Shown piece after piece: positions 27,146 through 36,854 of a stretch of DNA of 64,000 nucleotides (position 1 is the first letter of the stretch; each line of letters opens with the position of its first letter). The DNA comes from Desulforhopalus vacuolatus (GTDB taxonomy: Bacteria; Desulfobacterota; Desulfobulbia; Desulfobulbales; Desulfocapsaceae). Both the position numbers and the translations under genes were made by a program. The notes under the pieces are model-generated. The model saw only the letters and a program-made list of their open reading frames with translations. It searched no databases and was not told the origin of the DNA. Where the stretch lies: positions 1 through 64,000 of the forward strand of contig NZ_JAFFPZ010000015.1 of assembly GCF_016918505.1 (NCBI RefSeq), given 5' to 3'.

Positions 27146-29047
27146 ATGACTATGGAATATAGAAATATTGATGCCAAGAAAGAGAGCTTTTTTAAATTGT
27201 CTGAGGAATATGGGAGCATTGCTTCCTTTAGAAGAATACTCTCTTTGTTGCGGTTGAATAAAATGGAGAAAGTCTGCGAAACTATTGCCATTAGAGAAGC
27301 AAATGTGTCAGTAGATGGCATGTTTTGTAAAAACAAAATAGACCTCTCTAGACAGTGTAATAGTTGTTTTAGGTATATCAAACAAATGCGTGTGGATCAC
27401 TCTCCTATTTTAAAAGATAAGAAGTGTACAAAGTTTTTTTTCCTAGACATCAAGATCCCAAATGGAAAAAAAATAGACAAAGAGGAGTATAAAAAAAATC
27501 TAATTGGTTACTGTATCGTACATCAGGACACATTGATACAAACAAATGGGGGGAGAGAAAAAGAAGAGGTTAGATATTACGTACCAGAATGCATATTGAC
27601 CGGATTGGTCAAAGATCAATATGGGACATTCAAAGATACTGTTATCTTAGATGGAAATGAATTTACTATAGATAGAGGTATTTATTTTGCACAACAAAAT
27701 GGATATACTAATTGTTGTGCTCACGCTGCGATCAAAACCGCACTAAGAGGCTATGATAAAGATATTTCATGCGATGCAATAAATAATTTTCTTGTAAAAG
27801 ATAAGCCTGATATAAAAAAACAGGCTATTCTGTCAAGGGTTTCAAAAGGATTAAGGATTCAGGAAATGATCACGGTAATTAAGGGACTTTCAAAAAAAAG
27901 TGATCACATTGATGAGTTGGATCCTATCCAAGTCAGCGCTCATGATTTACCGATTACATCTTTTATTGAAACAATTTACAGAGCAATAGAGTCGAAAATA
28001 CCAGTCATATTATTATTGCGTATTCCCAAAAAAGAGGGCGTAGGTGCCTCGTTTGATGGGCATGCAGTTTCTTTAATTGGTCATACTTTTAATGAAAATG
28101 ACTGGAATGCATATGGTAGTGGTTATTTCTCCGATCAAAATGTCCAGTCGTTTTTGTCAAGCTATTTGTGGTGCGATAATTATGTGATTCAGGACGACAA
28201 CTTTGGCCCAGCATATCAAATTTCATGTAGTTTTTTAGCTGACTATTATAACTATGCGGTCACTCTTGAAAAAATAAATTTGAATATATCTTCAAATAGC
28301 GCATCTAATAAATTTACCTCTGACTACCCTCTTGCAGCGTTAATCATACCTCCTAAGGGACTAAGAAAACTAACAGAAAATCTTCATGAAGTGGAGAGAA
28401 TTGCAGCAACATTCTTCGTTGAGCAGGTTAATATATTTGCCACAGACAGACTTTTTACAAAACTTTCCGTGAAAAATAAAGAATTATTTGATAGGTATTT
28501 TTATTATATTTTTAAAAACAATCTGGGTAATAGAAAAAGAACTTTTATTTGTAGAACGATTCTTGTAAGCAAAAATGAGTACCTTAGCAGCAAGGATATC
28601 CAAAATATTTATTCTGATCATATAATGTGTGACTCCGACGTGTCTCTAGTGGAGGGACTTGGCTGTTTCTTACCTGATTATTTTTGGCTCACTGAAATAA
28701 GTGTCCCGGAGTTATTTTGGATCAATCACGCAAAAATAGGAGAAATAATCACTGATAGAGAAGAAATTCCTGATATAGAAGAACTAGAATACAATGAAAA
28801 GAAAAAAGATTCCATCTTGAAAAGTGAGGATGATTTAGCTGGCCAACCCACTCAAGAAAAAAAAACCAATGCTTCTTTACTGGAAAGCATTGGCCTCAGA
28901 TTAATAAGGTTGCCTTATCTTGTATGTTTGTTTCCTAAAGGAGATGATAATTACTATCCTACATATCTTTCGAAACAAGCTAACCCTCACCAGCCAATGT
29001 TGGAAAAAAAAGAAGGTATAATAAGACAATACAAAAAAGGAAAATAA
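27146..29047 (+). CDS. Papain/C39-like cysteine peptidase-fold protein, function unknown
   Basis: 633 residues, AT-rich codon use, no signal peptide. A central domain (about 175-375) has papain-like catalytic order: FAQQNGYTNCCAHAAIKTAL (Gln183/184 and Cys190/191), FDGHAVSLIGHTF (His306) and YVIQDDNFGPAYQ (Asp350/351). This resembles C39-like or transglutaminase-like domains in otherwise undescribed bacterial proteins. The N-terminal part has a Cys cluster (CKNKIDLSRQCNSC, residues 61-74); the C-terminal 250 residues match nothing I know. A small gene starts six bases after the stop, implying a two-gene unit. Whether it is a protease effector, toxin or processing enzyme is open. Confidence 0.65.
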   Translation: MTMEYRNIDAKKESFFKLSEEYGSIASFRRILSLLRLNKMEKVCETIAIREANVSVDGMFCKNKIDLSRQCNSCFRYIKQMRVDHSPILKDKKCTKFFFLDIKIPNGKKIDKEEYKKNLIGYCIVHQDTLIQTNGGREKEEVRYYVPECILTGLVKDQYGTFKDTVILDGNEFTIDRGIYFAQQNGYTNCCAHAAIKTALRGYDKDISCDAINNFLVKDKPDIKKQAILSRVSKGLRIQEMITVIKGLSKKSDHIDELDPIQVSAHDLPITSFIETIYRAIESKIPVILLLRIPKKEGVGASFDGHAVSLIGHTFNENDWNAYGSGYFSDQNVQSFLSSYLWCDNYVIQDDNFGPAYQISCSFLADYYNYAVTLEKINLNISSNSASNKFTSDYPLAALIIPPKGLRKLTENLHEVERIAATFFVEQVNIFATDRLFTKLSVKNKELFDRYFYYIFKNNLGNRKRTFICRTILVSKNEYLSSKDIQNIYSDHIMCDSDVSLVEGLGCFLPDYFWLTEISVPELFWINHAKIGEIITDREEIPDIEELEYNEKKKDSILKSEDDLAGQPTQEKKTNASLLESIGLRLIRLPYLVCLFPKGDDNYYPTYLSKQANPHQPMLEKKEGIIRQYKKGK

Positions 29048-29053
29048 TTAGTC

Positions 29054-29395
29054 ATGAACAGAGAAGAATATATTGAAAATGTACTGAATGAACTAAGTAT
29101 ATTCGTGCAAGAGGAAACGGAACAAGATTTATTTGCTTTAGGTTGGAAAAATAAAAATTTAGGTTGGAAAAGTGAAGACGTTTCATCAATTGCAAAATTG
29201 CTCACAACATTTTTTTGTAATAAAACTAAAAACATAGACGGTGATAAGGCTGATATCGCGGCAACTTTATCAGGTATAGTTTATGATGCTACCAACGGCT
29301 CATTGCCACCTGAGGCTTTAATAGCCGTAGTCGCACTAAAAGTGTTTAAGTATGGAGTAATATATGTTTGTGAAGAGTTTAGTTTTATTGTATAG
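29054..29395 (+). CDS. Hypothetical partner of the cysteine peptidase-like gene
   Basis: A 113-residue acidic protein without recognised family. The first half is Glu/Asp-rich (EYIENVLNELSIFVQEETEQ). The second half is hydrophobic and Ala-rich (ALIAVVALKVFKYGVIYVCE), possibly one membrane or buried helix. It starts six bases after the large gene's stop, so they are almost certainly co-expressed. It could be an immunity, adaptor or substrate protein; this is positional inference only. Confidence 0.55.
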   Translation: MNREEYIENVLNELSIFVQEETEQDLFALGWKNKNLGWKSEDVSSIAKLLTTFFCNKTKNIDGDKADIAATLSGIVYDATNGSLPPEALIAVVALKVFKYGVIYVCEEFSFIV

Positions 29396-29404
29396 TTGGT
29401 TTTT

Positions 29405-29716
29405 TAGACCAGACTGGAAACTAGAAGGCTGCTGAATTCAAGTAATAAGTGCAACACGTTTGCCAGTGAAGACTTCCAGCGTAAGATCTTTCTCGGTGTC
29501 AAATTCAACAACAGAACTCCGTTGTCTATTTCCTCTTGAGAAAGAGTCACCATATCAAATTTTTTGGGCCAGAACCTTCTGAGTCTGCCATTAGTATTTT
29601 CATTTGTTCCTCTCTGCCAGCTTGCGTATGGTTTTGCAAAAAAGACATCGATGGAATGGCGTTTATTGATTTTGGCGTGAGCCGCAAATTCGCTACCATT
29701 GTCCAGTGATATGTCA
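29405..29716 (-). pseudogene. IS30-family transposase remnant (C-terminal DDE part)
   Basis: On the minus strand the sequence reads LDNGSEFAAHAKINKRHSID, FFAKPYASWQRGTNENTNGR and RRFWPKKFDMVTLSQEEID across a frame change. This is the second catalytic Asp and the Glu region of IS30 transposases. The 5' part is missing where the IS3-family element begins. The long minus-strand frame at 29547-29732 is mainly a shifted reading of this remnant. Confidence 0.8.
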
Positions 29717-29736
29717 ACACTTTTCCGGACACAATA

Positions 29737-30597
29737 TTACACAGCTTCCTGCATCATCTCAAAGACCAGCGGAGCCTCATATCCGTTAGAGGAATGCAGG
29801 CGCTGACGGTTGTAAAAAACTTCAATGTATTCGAATATTGCAACCCTTGCTTCGTCGCGAGTTTCGAAGTCGCAATGATGAATCAGTTCGATTTTCAGGG
29901 TATGGAAAAAGCTCTCGGCTACAGCATTATCCCAGCAATCACCTTTTTTGCTCATGCTGGCGTGAATACCGTAGGTTTTGAGGGTCTTCCGGTAAAGATC
30001 AGAAGCATACTGGCAGCCTCGGTCGCCGTGAAAGATAAGGCCCTTGTCTGGCTTTCGTTTCCAGACGGCCATCAGCATGGCGTCATTGGCCAAATCAGCC
30101 ATCATACGTGCCCCCATGGACCAGCCGACCACAGCCCGAGAAAACAGATCAATAACAACGGCGAGGTACAGCCAGCCTTCGCGTGTAGAAATGTAGGTTA
30201 TATCGCCAACATAAACTGTATTCGGCGTGGTGACGATAAATTCACGATTAAGAAGGTTCGGTGCGATTGGCTTGTCGTGATTTGAATTTGTTGTCACCTT
30301 AAACTTTCGTCTGGTTTGAACTTGAAGATTTTCTTCTTCCATCAACCGCCCGATACGGCGGCGACTGACAATATTTTTTGTTTTCTCCAGAGCCTTTTTT
30401 ATTCGTCGGGTACCATAGTTCTTTCGACCTTTTTCGAAAGCAGCTTTGATCTGAGGACGAAGCCGGTCATCCTCAGTGCTGTGGACGCTGGGCAGTCGGT
30501 GTAAATATTCATAGTAGCCACTTCGGGAAACTTGCAGAACACGACACATCGGCTGAACACGAAACTCAGTCTGTTTTTTCATCCAGGCGTACTTCAC
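29737..30597 (-). CDS. IS3-family transposase OrfB (DDE integrase core)
   Basis: 286 residues. The HTH_21 segment (KNYGTRRIKKALEKTK) precedes the rve core with YVGDITYIST (first Asp), FHGDRGCQYAS (second Asp) and AVAESFFHTLKIE (Glu). The frame is intact and ends YNRQRLHSSNGYEAP. It overlaps OrfA by 4 bp, which allows coupling or frameshifting to an OrfAB fusion, the usual active form. The element looks recently active. Confidence 0.93.
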   Translation of the reverse strand: MKYAWMKKQTEFRVQPMCRVLQVSRSGYYEYLHRLPSVHSTEDDRLRPQIKAAFEKGRKNYGTRRIKKALEKTKNIVSRRRIGRLMEEENLQVQTRRKFKVTTNSNHDKPIAPNLLNREFIVTTPNTVYVGDITYISTREGWLYLAVVIDLFSRAVVGWSMGARMMADLANDAMLMAVWKRKPDKGLIFHGDRGCQYASDLYRKTLKTYGIHASMSKKGDCWDNAVAESFFHTLKIELIHHCDFETRDEARVAIFEYIEVFYNRQRLHSSNGYEAPLVFEMMQEAV

Positions 30598-30893
30598 CGA
30601 CTGTTCTTTGCAAAGTACGCTGCCGCCTTTTTTAGAATATCGCGCTCCTCTTTCAGTTGAGCGTTTTCCCGACGAAGGCGTTTCAATTCTTCATAAGGGT
30701 GGTTCTCACCGGAGCCTTTATTTGCTGAAGGTTTCACTTGGCGATACTTCCTTATCCACGTGTAAAGAGTGTTACCATTCACGCCTAAATCTTTTGCTGT
30801 CTGGGCTATTGATTGGTCTGATTCAACCGCCAACTTGACAGCATCCTGCTTAAATTGGGACGAATAATTTGAATTCACGGGACACACCTCCAT
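30594..30893 (-). CDS. IS3-family transposase OrfA (HTH)
   Basis: 99 residues. HTH_Tnp_1 domain: SSQFKQDAVKLAVES, QTAKDLGVNGNTLYTWIRK, then a leucine-zipper-like helix (ELKRLRRENAQLKEERDILKK). It binds the IS ends. Intact, with start about 40 bp inside the right end. Confidence 0.92.
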   Translation of the reverse strand: MEVCPVNSNYSSQFKQDAVKLAVESDQSIAQTAKDLGVNGNTLYTWIRKYRQVKPSANKGSGENHPYEELKRLRRENAQLKEERDILKKAAAYFAKNSR

Positions 30894-30934
30894 TATCAGG
30901 CATTATACCTGTATTTGTGTGTCCGGGATAGTGT

Positions 30935-33181
30935 AGCCATATCACTTTTGCAGGATGCGGGGTCGTGAACAACGAACGCGAACCGTGCCGGGCGGGTAAT
31001 GGTAAACATCTCAGACAATTACTGGGCGAACATAAATCCTATGTGTTTTCACTGATTCAAAAATTTAATCAGGATGTCGATGCTGGTGAATGTTATTCCG
31101 AGCGTGATGATGTGATTGTCATTACCGACGAGGCGCATCGCACCCAATATGGCATGCTGGCCTTGAACCTGCGCAATGCCCTGCCCAATGCAAGCTTTAT
31201 GGGTTTTACGGGTACGCCGCTCTTTTCGGATGAGGAGATTACCCGCCGTGTCTTTGGTGACTATGTTTCTACCTATGATTTTCAGCGGGCGGTTGAGGAT
31301 GGTGCAACAGTGCCACTCTATTATGATGCCCGGGGCGAACGCTTAGGCATTGCTACACATGATTTGAACGAGCGGATTGCCGATAAACTAGAAAAAATTG
31401 AATATGAAAACCTTGATCAACAACAGCGATTGGAACAGTCGTTAAAGCAAGATTATCACATTATCACTGCGGAAAAGAGGTTGTCTCAGGTGGCTGAGGA
31501 TTTTGTGGAGCACTACTCAACGGGCTGGGAAAACGGCAAGGCGATGGTGGTCTGTGTCGATAAAATCACCTGTGTGAGGATGTATAATCTGATTGTAAAA
31601 GAGTGGCAAAAACGAATTGAGCTTTTGACCCGAGAGCTGACACAAACGTTTGATCAACAAGAAGAAGTGTATCGCATGCAGCAAATTGCCTGGATGAAGG
31701 AAACACAGATCGCAGTAATGGTGAGTGAAGAGCAGGGTGAAGTGGAAAAGTTTCGTAAGTGGAAGCTGGATATTACTCCCCACCGGCGACTGATTAAAGA
31801 AGGCTTTGAGATCCCTGAAAAGTTAAGAAGCCAGCCTGCATTTATTGGGATGCAGCGGTTGGATATGGCTTCTGCCTTCAAAGAGCCTGCTCATCCGTTT
31901 CGTGTTGTTATTGTCTGTGCCATGTGGCTTACCGGCTTTGATGTACCAGGTCTTTCAACCTTGTATATCGACAAACCACTCAAAGCGCATACGCTTATGC
32001 AGGCGATTGCTCGAGCGAACAGGGTGAGTGAGGGGAAGAATAACGGTCTTATTGTCGATTATTGTGGAATATTGAAGGGGCTGCGTAAAGCTTTGGCAAC
32101 GTTTGCGGGTCATGGCGATGGTGGCCGTGGAGGTATGAGTGGGAGAACTGATCCGAGTCGTCCAATGGAAGATTTGTTGGAGGATTTGGCTGAGGCCATT
32201 GGCTTGGTGCGGGGTTTTCTGGATGATAAAGAAGCTTCCCTTGAAGATATCAAGTTAATGACCGGTTTTGCACGTAATGCAGCTATTGTAAAGGCTAAGG
32301 AAGCGGCCAATGAAAACGACGAAACACGCAAACGATTCGAGATTATGTGTCGCGCTGTGTTTAAGAAATTCAAGGCATGTATTAACGACCCACGGGTAAA
32401 TGAGTATCGCCCAAACCGCGATGCCATCAATGTGGTGTATAAACATTTGCAGAAAGATCGTGAGAATGCGGACATTAGCGATATTATAAGAATATTGCAT
32501 GGTGTGATTGATGAGGTTATTGAGACCAGTCCACCTTCTCTGCCTGAAATCGTAGAGGAACACCCCGTCTATGATATCAGTAGAATTGACTTTGAACGTT
32601 TAAGGCAGGAGTTTGAGAGAAGCCCGGCGAAGAAGACAGCTGTGCAGTGTCTGAGTGCCATGATTGGGAATCGGCTCAAAAAAATGCTTGACCGTAACCC
32701 GTTACGTACCGATATGCAGGCACATTATGAAAAGATTATTGCTGAGTATAATAGTGAAAAGAACCGGGTGACTATCGAACACACGTTTGAAGAATTGTTG
32801 AGAGTGGAACAAGGTTTAGGGGAGGAAGAAAATCGCGCTGTTCGTGAAGGGCTGACGGAAGAGAGTCTTGCACTTTATGATTTGCTGAAAAAGTCTGAAC
32901 TCAGTGTCATAGAAATTAAGCGCATCAAGGAAGTCACTGTAGACCTGCTTGCTGTTGTTAAGGCTGGAGTAACTAAATACCATCATTGGCGTGATAAAGA
33001 ATCTTCTCGTGATGCGATACATACCACTATTTACGATTTACTCTATAGTGATGAAAGTGGTTTGCCGGAGAGTTGTTATAGTGAAGCCGATGTTGAAGAT
33101 GTTGCAGGGGCTGTTTATCATCATGTTTTTAGAGCTTACCCAGATGTTCCTTCTCCCATTTATGAAGCTGTTGCTGCTTAA
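30935..33181 (+). pseudogene. hsdR: Type I restriction enzyme R subunit, 5'-truncated
   Basis: The frame enters directly from the IS end at 30935 (ITFAGCGVVNN). It continues through GKHLRQLLGEHKSYVFSLIQ, the DEAH box VIVITDEAHRTQYG, motif III FMGFTGTPLF, the second RecA domain (MVVCVDK, LTGFDVPGLSTLYIDKP, QAIARANRV) and a long helical C-terminus. The nuclease domain and Walker A, roughly the first 300-400 residues, are gone. A GTG at 30965 could start a product, but it would lack ATPase and nuclease function. No hsdM or hsdS is present here. Confidence 0.88.
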
Positions 33182-33253
33182 AAAGAGGGTGAGGAATGGT
33201 TACTTGTAAACCAGAGTCAAAACATTTTACTTTTTACTGTAAATATCCTCTTA

Positions 33254-33480
33254 TACCAATCACATTTTTTACTGACCAGAGAACGCAACTGCGTGGACAT
33301 CTTTTTTGGCGATTACGAATGGAGAAACAGGATGTAAAATTGATCTCATTGTAGAAACGTCGGTTGTACTGGAGACGCCCAAAGTGGTCGTCTCTACGGA
33401 ATTTTTTGCTTTTTCCCGTCTCCCGTCTCCTTTCTCCCTTTTCCCGCCCCTGCCTTTGAATCCGCCAATACAAAATGTAT
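33254..33480. mobile_element. MITE-like element, family A copy 3 (right end missing)
   Basis: Starts TACCAATCACATTTTTTACT; contains CTTTTTTGGCGATTACGAAT, the GACGCCC...GGTCGTCTC inverted repeat and the CCCGTCTCCCGTCTCC tract. It ends in CCAATACAAAATGTA without the final AATGGTA. It closely matches 52725-52807 and 53520-53600. It fills most of the gap between hsdR and the sigma-54 activator gene. Confidence 0.7.
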
Positions 33481-33569
33481 CCTCGGCCTTGCCGTGCTAT
33501 AAATGTGATGCTCATTACCCTGAAATAGAGGCTATGAGCATGTTCGTGGGCGGCGTAAAATTTTGATAA

Positions 33570-34946
33570 TTAGAAATTGCCTGCGTGGAGCTTCTGAAGC
33601 TTATTGTACAGGGCACGACGGGAGATACCGAGTATTTCTGCTGCCCTGGTGCGGTTATGTCTGGTGTATTCCAGGGTTCTGATAATGACTTCATTTTCCA
33701 CTTCGCCAAGACGCATCCCGACGTGAATGGGTATGGTGATATCGTCATGCTGACTGTTCATCAAACGTTCAGGGAGATTAATAACATTGAGAATATCCTC
33801 CTGGCAGTTGATGACAGCCCGCTGGATGACATTTTTAAGCTCGCGCACGTTTCCTGGCCAATTGTAGCATTCTATGCAGCTGAAAAAGTTGGAGCTTACA
33901 CCGCGAATAACCTTTTGAAAGTCTTCAGATGACTGTTTGATAAAATGGTCCACAAGCAGGTGAAGGTCACCGTGGCGTTCCCGCAGGGGTGGCATGACAA
34001 TGTGCAGTACATCAAGCCGGTAGTAGAGGTCTTCGCGAAACCTGCCCCTGCGAATTTCACTCATGAGATCCGCATTAGAGGCGGCGATGACCCGCACGTC
34101 GACATCGATATCGTTCTGGCTGCCGAGACGGTGGAACGATTTTGTATCGAGCAGCCGCAACAGGCTCACCTGCATTTTCTGGTCTATTGTTGCGATTTCG
34201 TCAAGAAATATTGTACCACCAACGGCCAGTTCAAAGCAGCCTTTGCGCAGTGCGTTTGCGCCGGTAAATGCTCCTGCTTCATGACCGAAAAGTTCGCTGG
34301 CGACAAGATCAGATGGCAGGCTGCCGATGTGTACAGGGATGCACGGTTCATTTGTGCGATCGCTCAATTCATGGATTGCCTGTGCAGCCAGCTCTTTCCC
34401 TGTTCCTGTCTCACCAGAAAGGAGAACAGGGATGTCTGTTGCCGCTGCCTGGCGGATCTGGCGATACACCTGGTGCATAGGGGTTGAACGGCCAACCATT
34501 TGTTCAAAAGTCGTTTTTTCTACCTCAGACCGGAGCAGCAGGTTCAGTCCGAGCTGAGGCTTCTTGTCCATCGCGGTTTCAATAAGCATCTTTAGCTCTT
34601 CGTCACTTACCGGCAGCAGGGAGTAGTGAAATGCGCCAGCACGCAGCGCCTGATGGGCAATTTTAAGCCGGCCGGGATGGGCGAAAAACAGAATCTGTGT
34701 CTCCGGACATTTAGCCGTAATTATCTCAAGGATTTCAAGCGCCGACAATGGGTGCTGGTGGGTCACTGAGCTGGAGAAAAGCATAATGTCAAAAGATTCA
34801 TGCTCAAATCGATCAACCACCTCTTCGATGCTTCGTTCGTAGGCAAGATGCAGTCGGGATTCCAGATAAATTTTCCTGACCTGCTGTGCAAGGCCTCTCC
34901 CTTCGTCAACACAGATAATTTTTATTTTTTGGGGGTCGTTTTCCAT
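33570..34946 (-). CDS. Sigma-54-dependent transcriptional activator with degenerate receiver domain
   Basis: A 458-residue NtrC-type protein. The receiver-like domain (1-125) keeps the acidic pair Asp14-Glu15, but the phosphoacceptor position is Ser (DIMLFSSS, about residue 58) and the conserved Lys region reads YSLLPVS. The AAA+ domain has Walker A GETGTGKE (178-185), the sigma-54 contact GAFTGA (225-230), Walker B GGTIFLDE and a Fis-type HTH at the end (NRTRAAEILGISRRALYNKL). It should activate -24/-12 promoters with RpoN, without classical phosphorylation. It is divergent from the methyltransferase cluster. Confidence 0.93.
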   Translation of the reverse strand: MENDPQKIKIICVDEGRGLAQQVRKIYLESRLHLAYERSIEEVVDRFEHESFDIMLFSSSVTHQHPLSALEILEIITAKCPETQILFFAHPGRLKIAHQALRAGAFHYSLLPVSDEELKMLIETAMDKKPQLGLNLLLRSEVEKTTFEQMVGRSTPMHQVYRQIRQAAATDIPVLLSGETGTGKELAAQAIHELSDRTNEPCIPVHIGSLPSDLVASELFGHEAGAFTGANALRKGCFELAVGGTIFLDEIATIDQKMQVSLLRLLDTKSFHRLGSQNDIDVDVRVIAASNADLMSEIRRGRFREDLYYRLDVLHIVMPPLRERHGDLHLLVDHFIKQSSEDFQKVIRGVSSNFFSCIECYNWPGNVRELKNVIQRAVINCQEDILNVINLPERLMNSQHDDITIPIHVGMRLGEVENEVIIRTLEYTRHNRTRAAEILGISRRALYNKLQKLHAGNF

Positions 34947-35725
34947 AGAAGAGTTGTTGTATGAGGGGAAATGGATTCAGTAAGGTCTAAAAATTAAGAT
35001 GCTTTGCCCTTTATTGAGCAGATAGTTCACATATTATGTTTCTGATATATTACAAGAGAAAACATATAAAAGCTATCGGAGTAATGCCATCTCTCTATGG
35101 TTAATACCTTGATTTTATGTATTTTTTTTCGATTTCCTTTTGCTGCTCAACTACTGTGTGTTGTTCCCCGCACTTATTAAGAGCTGCTTCATTTGGGAAA
35201 AATATGCTCACATTGTTTTTACCATGGTAAAAATGTGGCACATTTTTCTCACCATACGTCTTTCCTCGTTTGCATGTTCCTGTAATTTTAAACTGTTATT
35301 GATAAATCATTGGGCTGTATATCCTTGCCACGACAGGTAATCCGCCCATTTTGGGTTGCCGGGAAAGCACGTTGGTACAAGGTTGGAATGTTTATTGCTA
35401 AAGAATATTGTCATGAAACCCGTCATCTGTGTTGGATCGCCTGTTGTTGATCTGGTGACACCGGATGCCATGAGGAAGCAGCCCGGCTGCACCTGGATAA
35501 ACCTGGTGCAACCCTTACCAGAATGACTCCTGATCAGACCGACGATATCAATGTCTCCGTGGATGGACCATACAGGCCGGATCATTATCGATATTAAACG
35601 GTACCTGGCAAAAGGGTAACTTCAGAATTGTTTCCGCCTGGTAATATTCCGGCGGGAACCGCAGACGCTGATGTATTTTTCAAATTAAAAAGTATCAATG
35701 CTGAGAAATAAAAGAGGAGAAAAAG
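34947..35725. promoter_or_regulatory. 780-bp intergenic region with a 29-bp operator-like palindrome
   Basis: No confident gene. At 35209-35237 CACATTGTTTTTACC and GGTAAAAATGTGG form an imperfect palindrome around CATGG; its core TTTTTACCATGGTAAAAA is perfect. A related half-site (GGCACATTTTT) follows at once. A 37-codon frame at 35413 ([18 protein letters not shown]) has no recognised family and may be a gene relic. The palindrome is positioned to control the cluster that starts at 35726 or the divergent activator. Confidence 0.5.
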
Positions 35726-36367
35726 ATGGGTAAGACAAAGATCAGTGATAACAAGACGCTGGACAGGGTTTATACCGCCACAAATTATCAGGAACTTATG
35801 AGCGCTTACGGTGACTGGGCCAAACAGTATGAAAACGATACTGTGGGTGCCTTCGGTTACGTCGCTCATATTGCTACAGCAAAAGCTCTTACCGATGTGG
35901 TTGACGATAAAGACAGTCTGATTCTTGATGCTGGATGCGGTACCGGCCTTGTTGGCGAGCAGCTTGTTGAGCATGGTTATACAAATCTCGAGGCTCTCGA
36001 TTATTCAGCGGAAATGCTGAAAGAAGCTGAGGGAAAAAATATATATTCCCGTCATATACAGGCCGATCTGAGTAAACCTCTGGATATCCCGAACAATAAA
36101 TATGATGCCATCGTTTGCACCGGAACGTTCACCTATGGACACGTGACACCCGACGGCTTTGATGAGCTCGTTCGAATCACAAAGCCTGGGGGAACAATTT
36201 GTTTTACCGTTCGGGAAGGCGCATACGAGGACCACGGTTATGGTGAGCGACTGGAAAAACTGGAGTCAGACAACATCTGGAAGTTACTGAACAAGTTCGA
36301 TACAGATTATCTGAAAGAGGAAAATGTCAGCTGTAAAATGTGTGTGTATCGGGTTTGCGCGGAATAG
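35726..36367 (+). CDS. Class I SAM-dependent methyltransferase
   Basis: A 213-residue Rossmann methyltransferase: motif I LILDAGCGTGLVGEQL, acidic residue after strand 2 in LEALDYSAEML, motif II ADLSKPL, motif IV DAIVCTGTFTYGHV and post-I KPGGTICFTV. The GTFTYGHV segment and Tyr/Trp-rich start (MSAYGDWAKQYEND) resemble the WBSCR27-like small-molecule methyltransferases. The ribosome site AGAGGAGAAAAAG is strong. The substrate is unknown; the nearby metK, decarboxylase and aminotransferase suggest an amino acid such as methionine, which is inference. Confidence 0.8.
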   Translation: MGKTKISDNKTLDRVYTATNYQELMSAYGDWAKQYENDTVGAFGYVAHIATAKALTDVVDDKDSLILDAGCGTGLVGEQLVEHGYTNLEALDYSAEMLKEAEGKNIYSRHIQADLSKPLDIPNNKYDAIVCTGTFTYGHVTPDGFDELVRITKPGGTICFTVREGAYEDHGYGERLEKLESDNIWKLLNKFDTDYLKEENVSCKMCVYRVCAE

Positions 36368-36854
36368 TTTTCGCGAGATACAATCTTGCCTTTTTGAGCA
36401 CAATATTCTCACTGCAACCCTGTAACACTTCTTATTAAAGCGGAAGATAAAAAATAGAAAATTCATCTAAATACCTATTTTAAAGAATAATTATTCATTT
36501 TTTTCGTCCATGATAATTTAGCAGGGATATTTGCTTCATTTGTTAACACAAACGCAGCCGATAAAATGTTGTCCATCTTATTCTGGTATCGTTAATCGAG
36601 TGGCACTCTTTGCCCACTTTCGTTTTTTTATCTTTTTATATCTTCCCCCTTTTTCATTGAATCAGCGATTGGTGATTCGTTTGTCATCTTAGTAGCCAAA
36701 AGGGTTTGCACTCTCTTCAGCTCCCCAATTTTTCGATTTATGGACGGGGATGCTTCATTGATTGCAGCATGGCGTGAGGACGTTATGACTTCGAAAACTG
36801 TATCTCGGTTAATCCGTATCGAGATTATACAAACGTAATATATAAAGGAACATT
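36368..36854. promoter_or_regulatory. 487-bp leader region before metK
   Basis: No gene and no recognisable SAM riboswitch. An inverted repeat ATCTCG/CGAGAT spans about 36803-36826, just before the ribosome site AAAGGAACATT. AT-rich segments (36440-36500, 36620-36660) could hold promoters. TGGCACTCTTTGC at 36601 looks like a sigma-54 site but its spacing is 2 bp short. Confidence 0.4.

Larger units (their letters stand above)
29717..30934 (-). mobile_element. IS3-family insertion sequence (complete)
   Basis: About 1.2 kb with two overlapping transposase frames on the minus strand. Imperfect inverted ends are ACACTTTTCCGGACACA on the left and, as reverse complement, ACACTATCCCGGACACA on the right. 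It lies between an IS30 remnant and a 5'-deleted hsdR, so its arrival or later recombination probably removed DNA. No clear target duplication is seen. Confidence 0.85.

Noticed and set aside
35413-35526. 37-codon frame [14 protein letters not shown]...
   Set aside because: No ribosome site, no family, and the frame stops early; noted only as a possible relic.
36601-36615. Sigma-54 promoter TGGCACTCTTTGC before metK
   Set aside because: The GG-to-GC spacing is 10 bp rather than the required 12.
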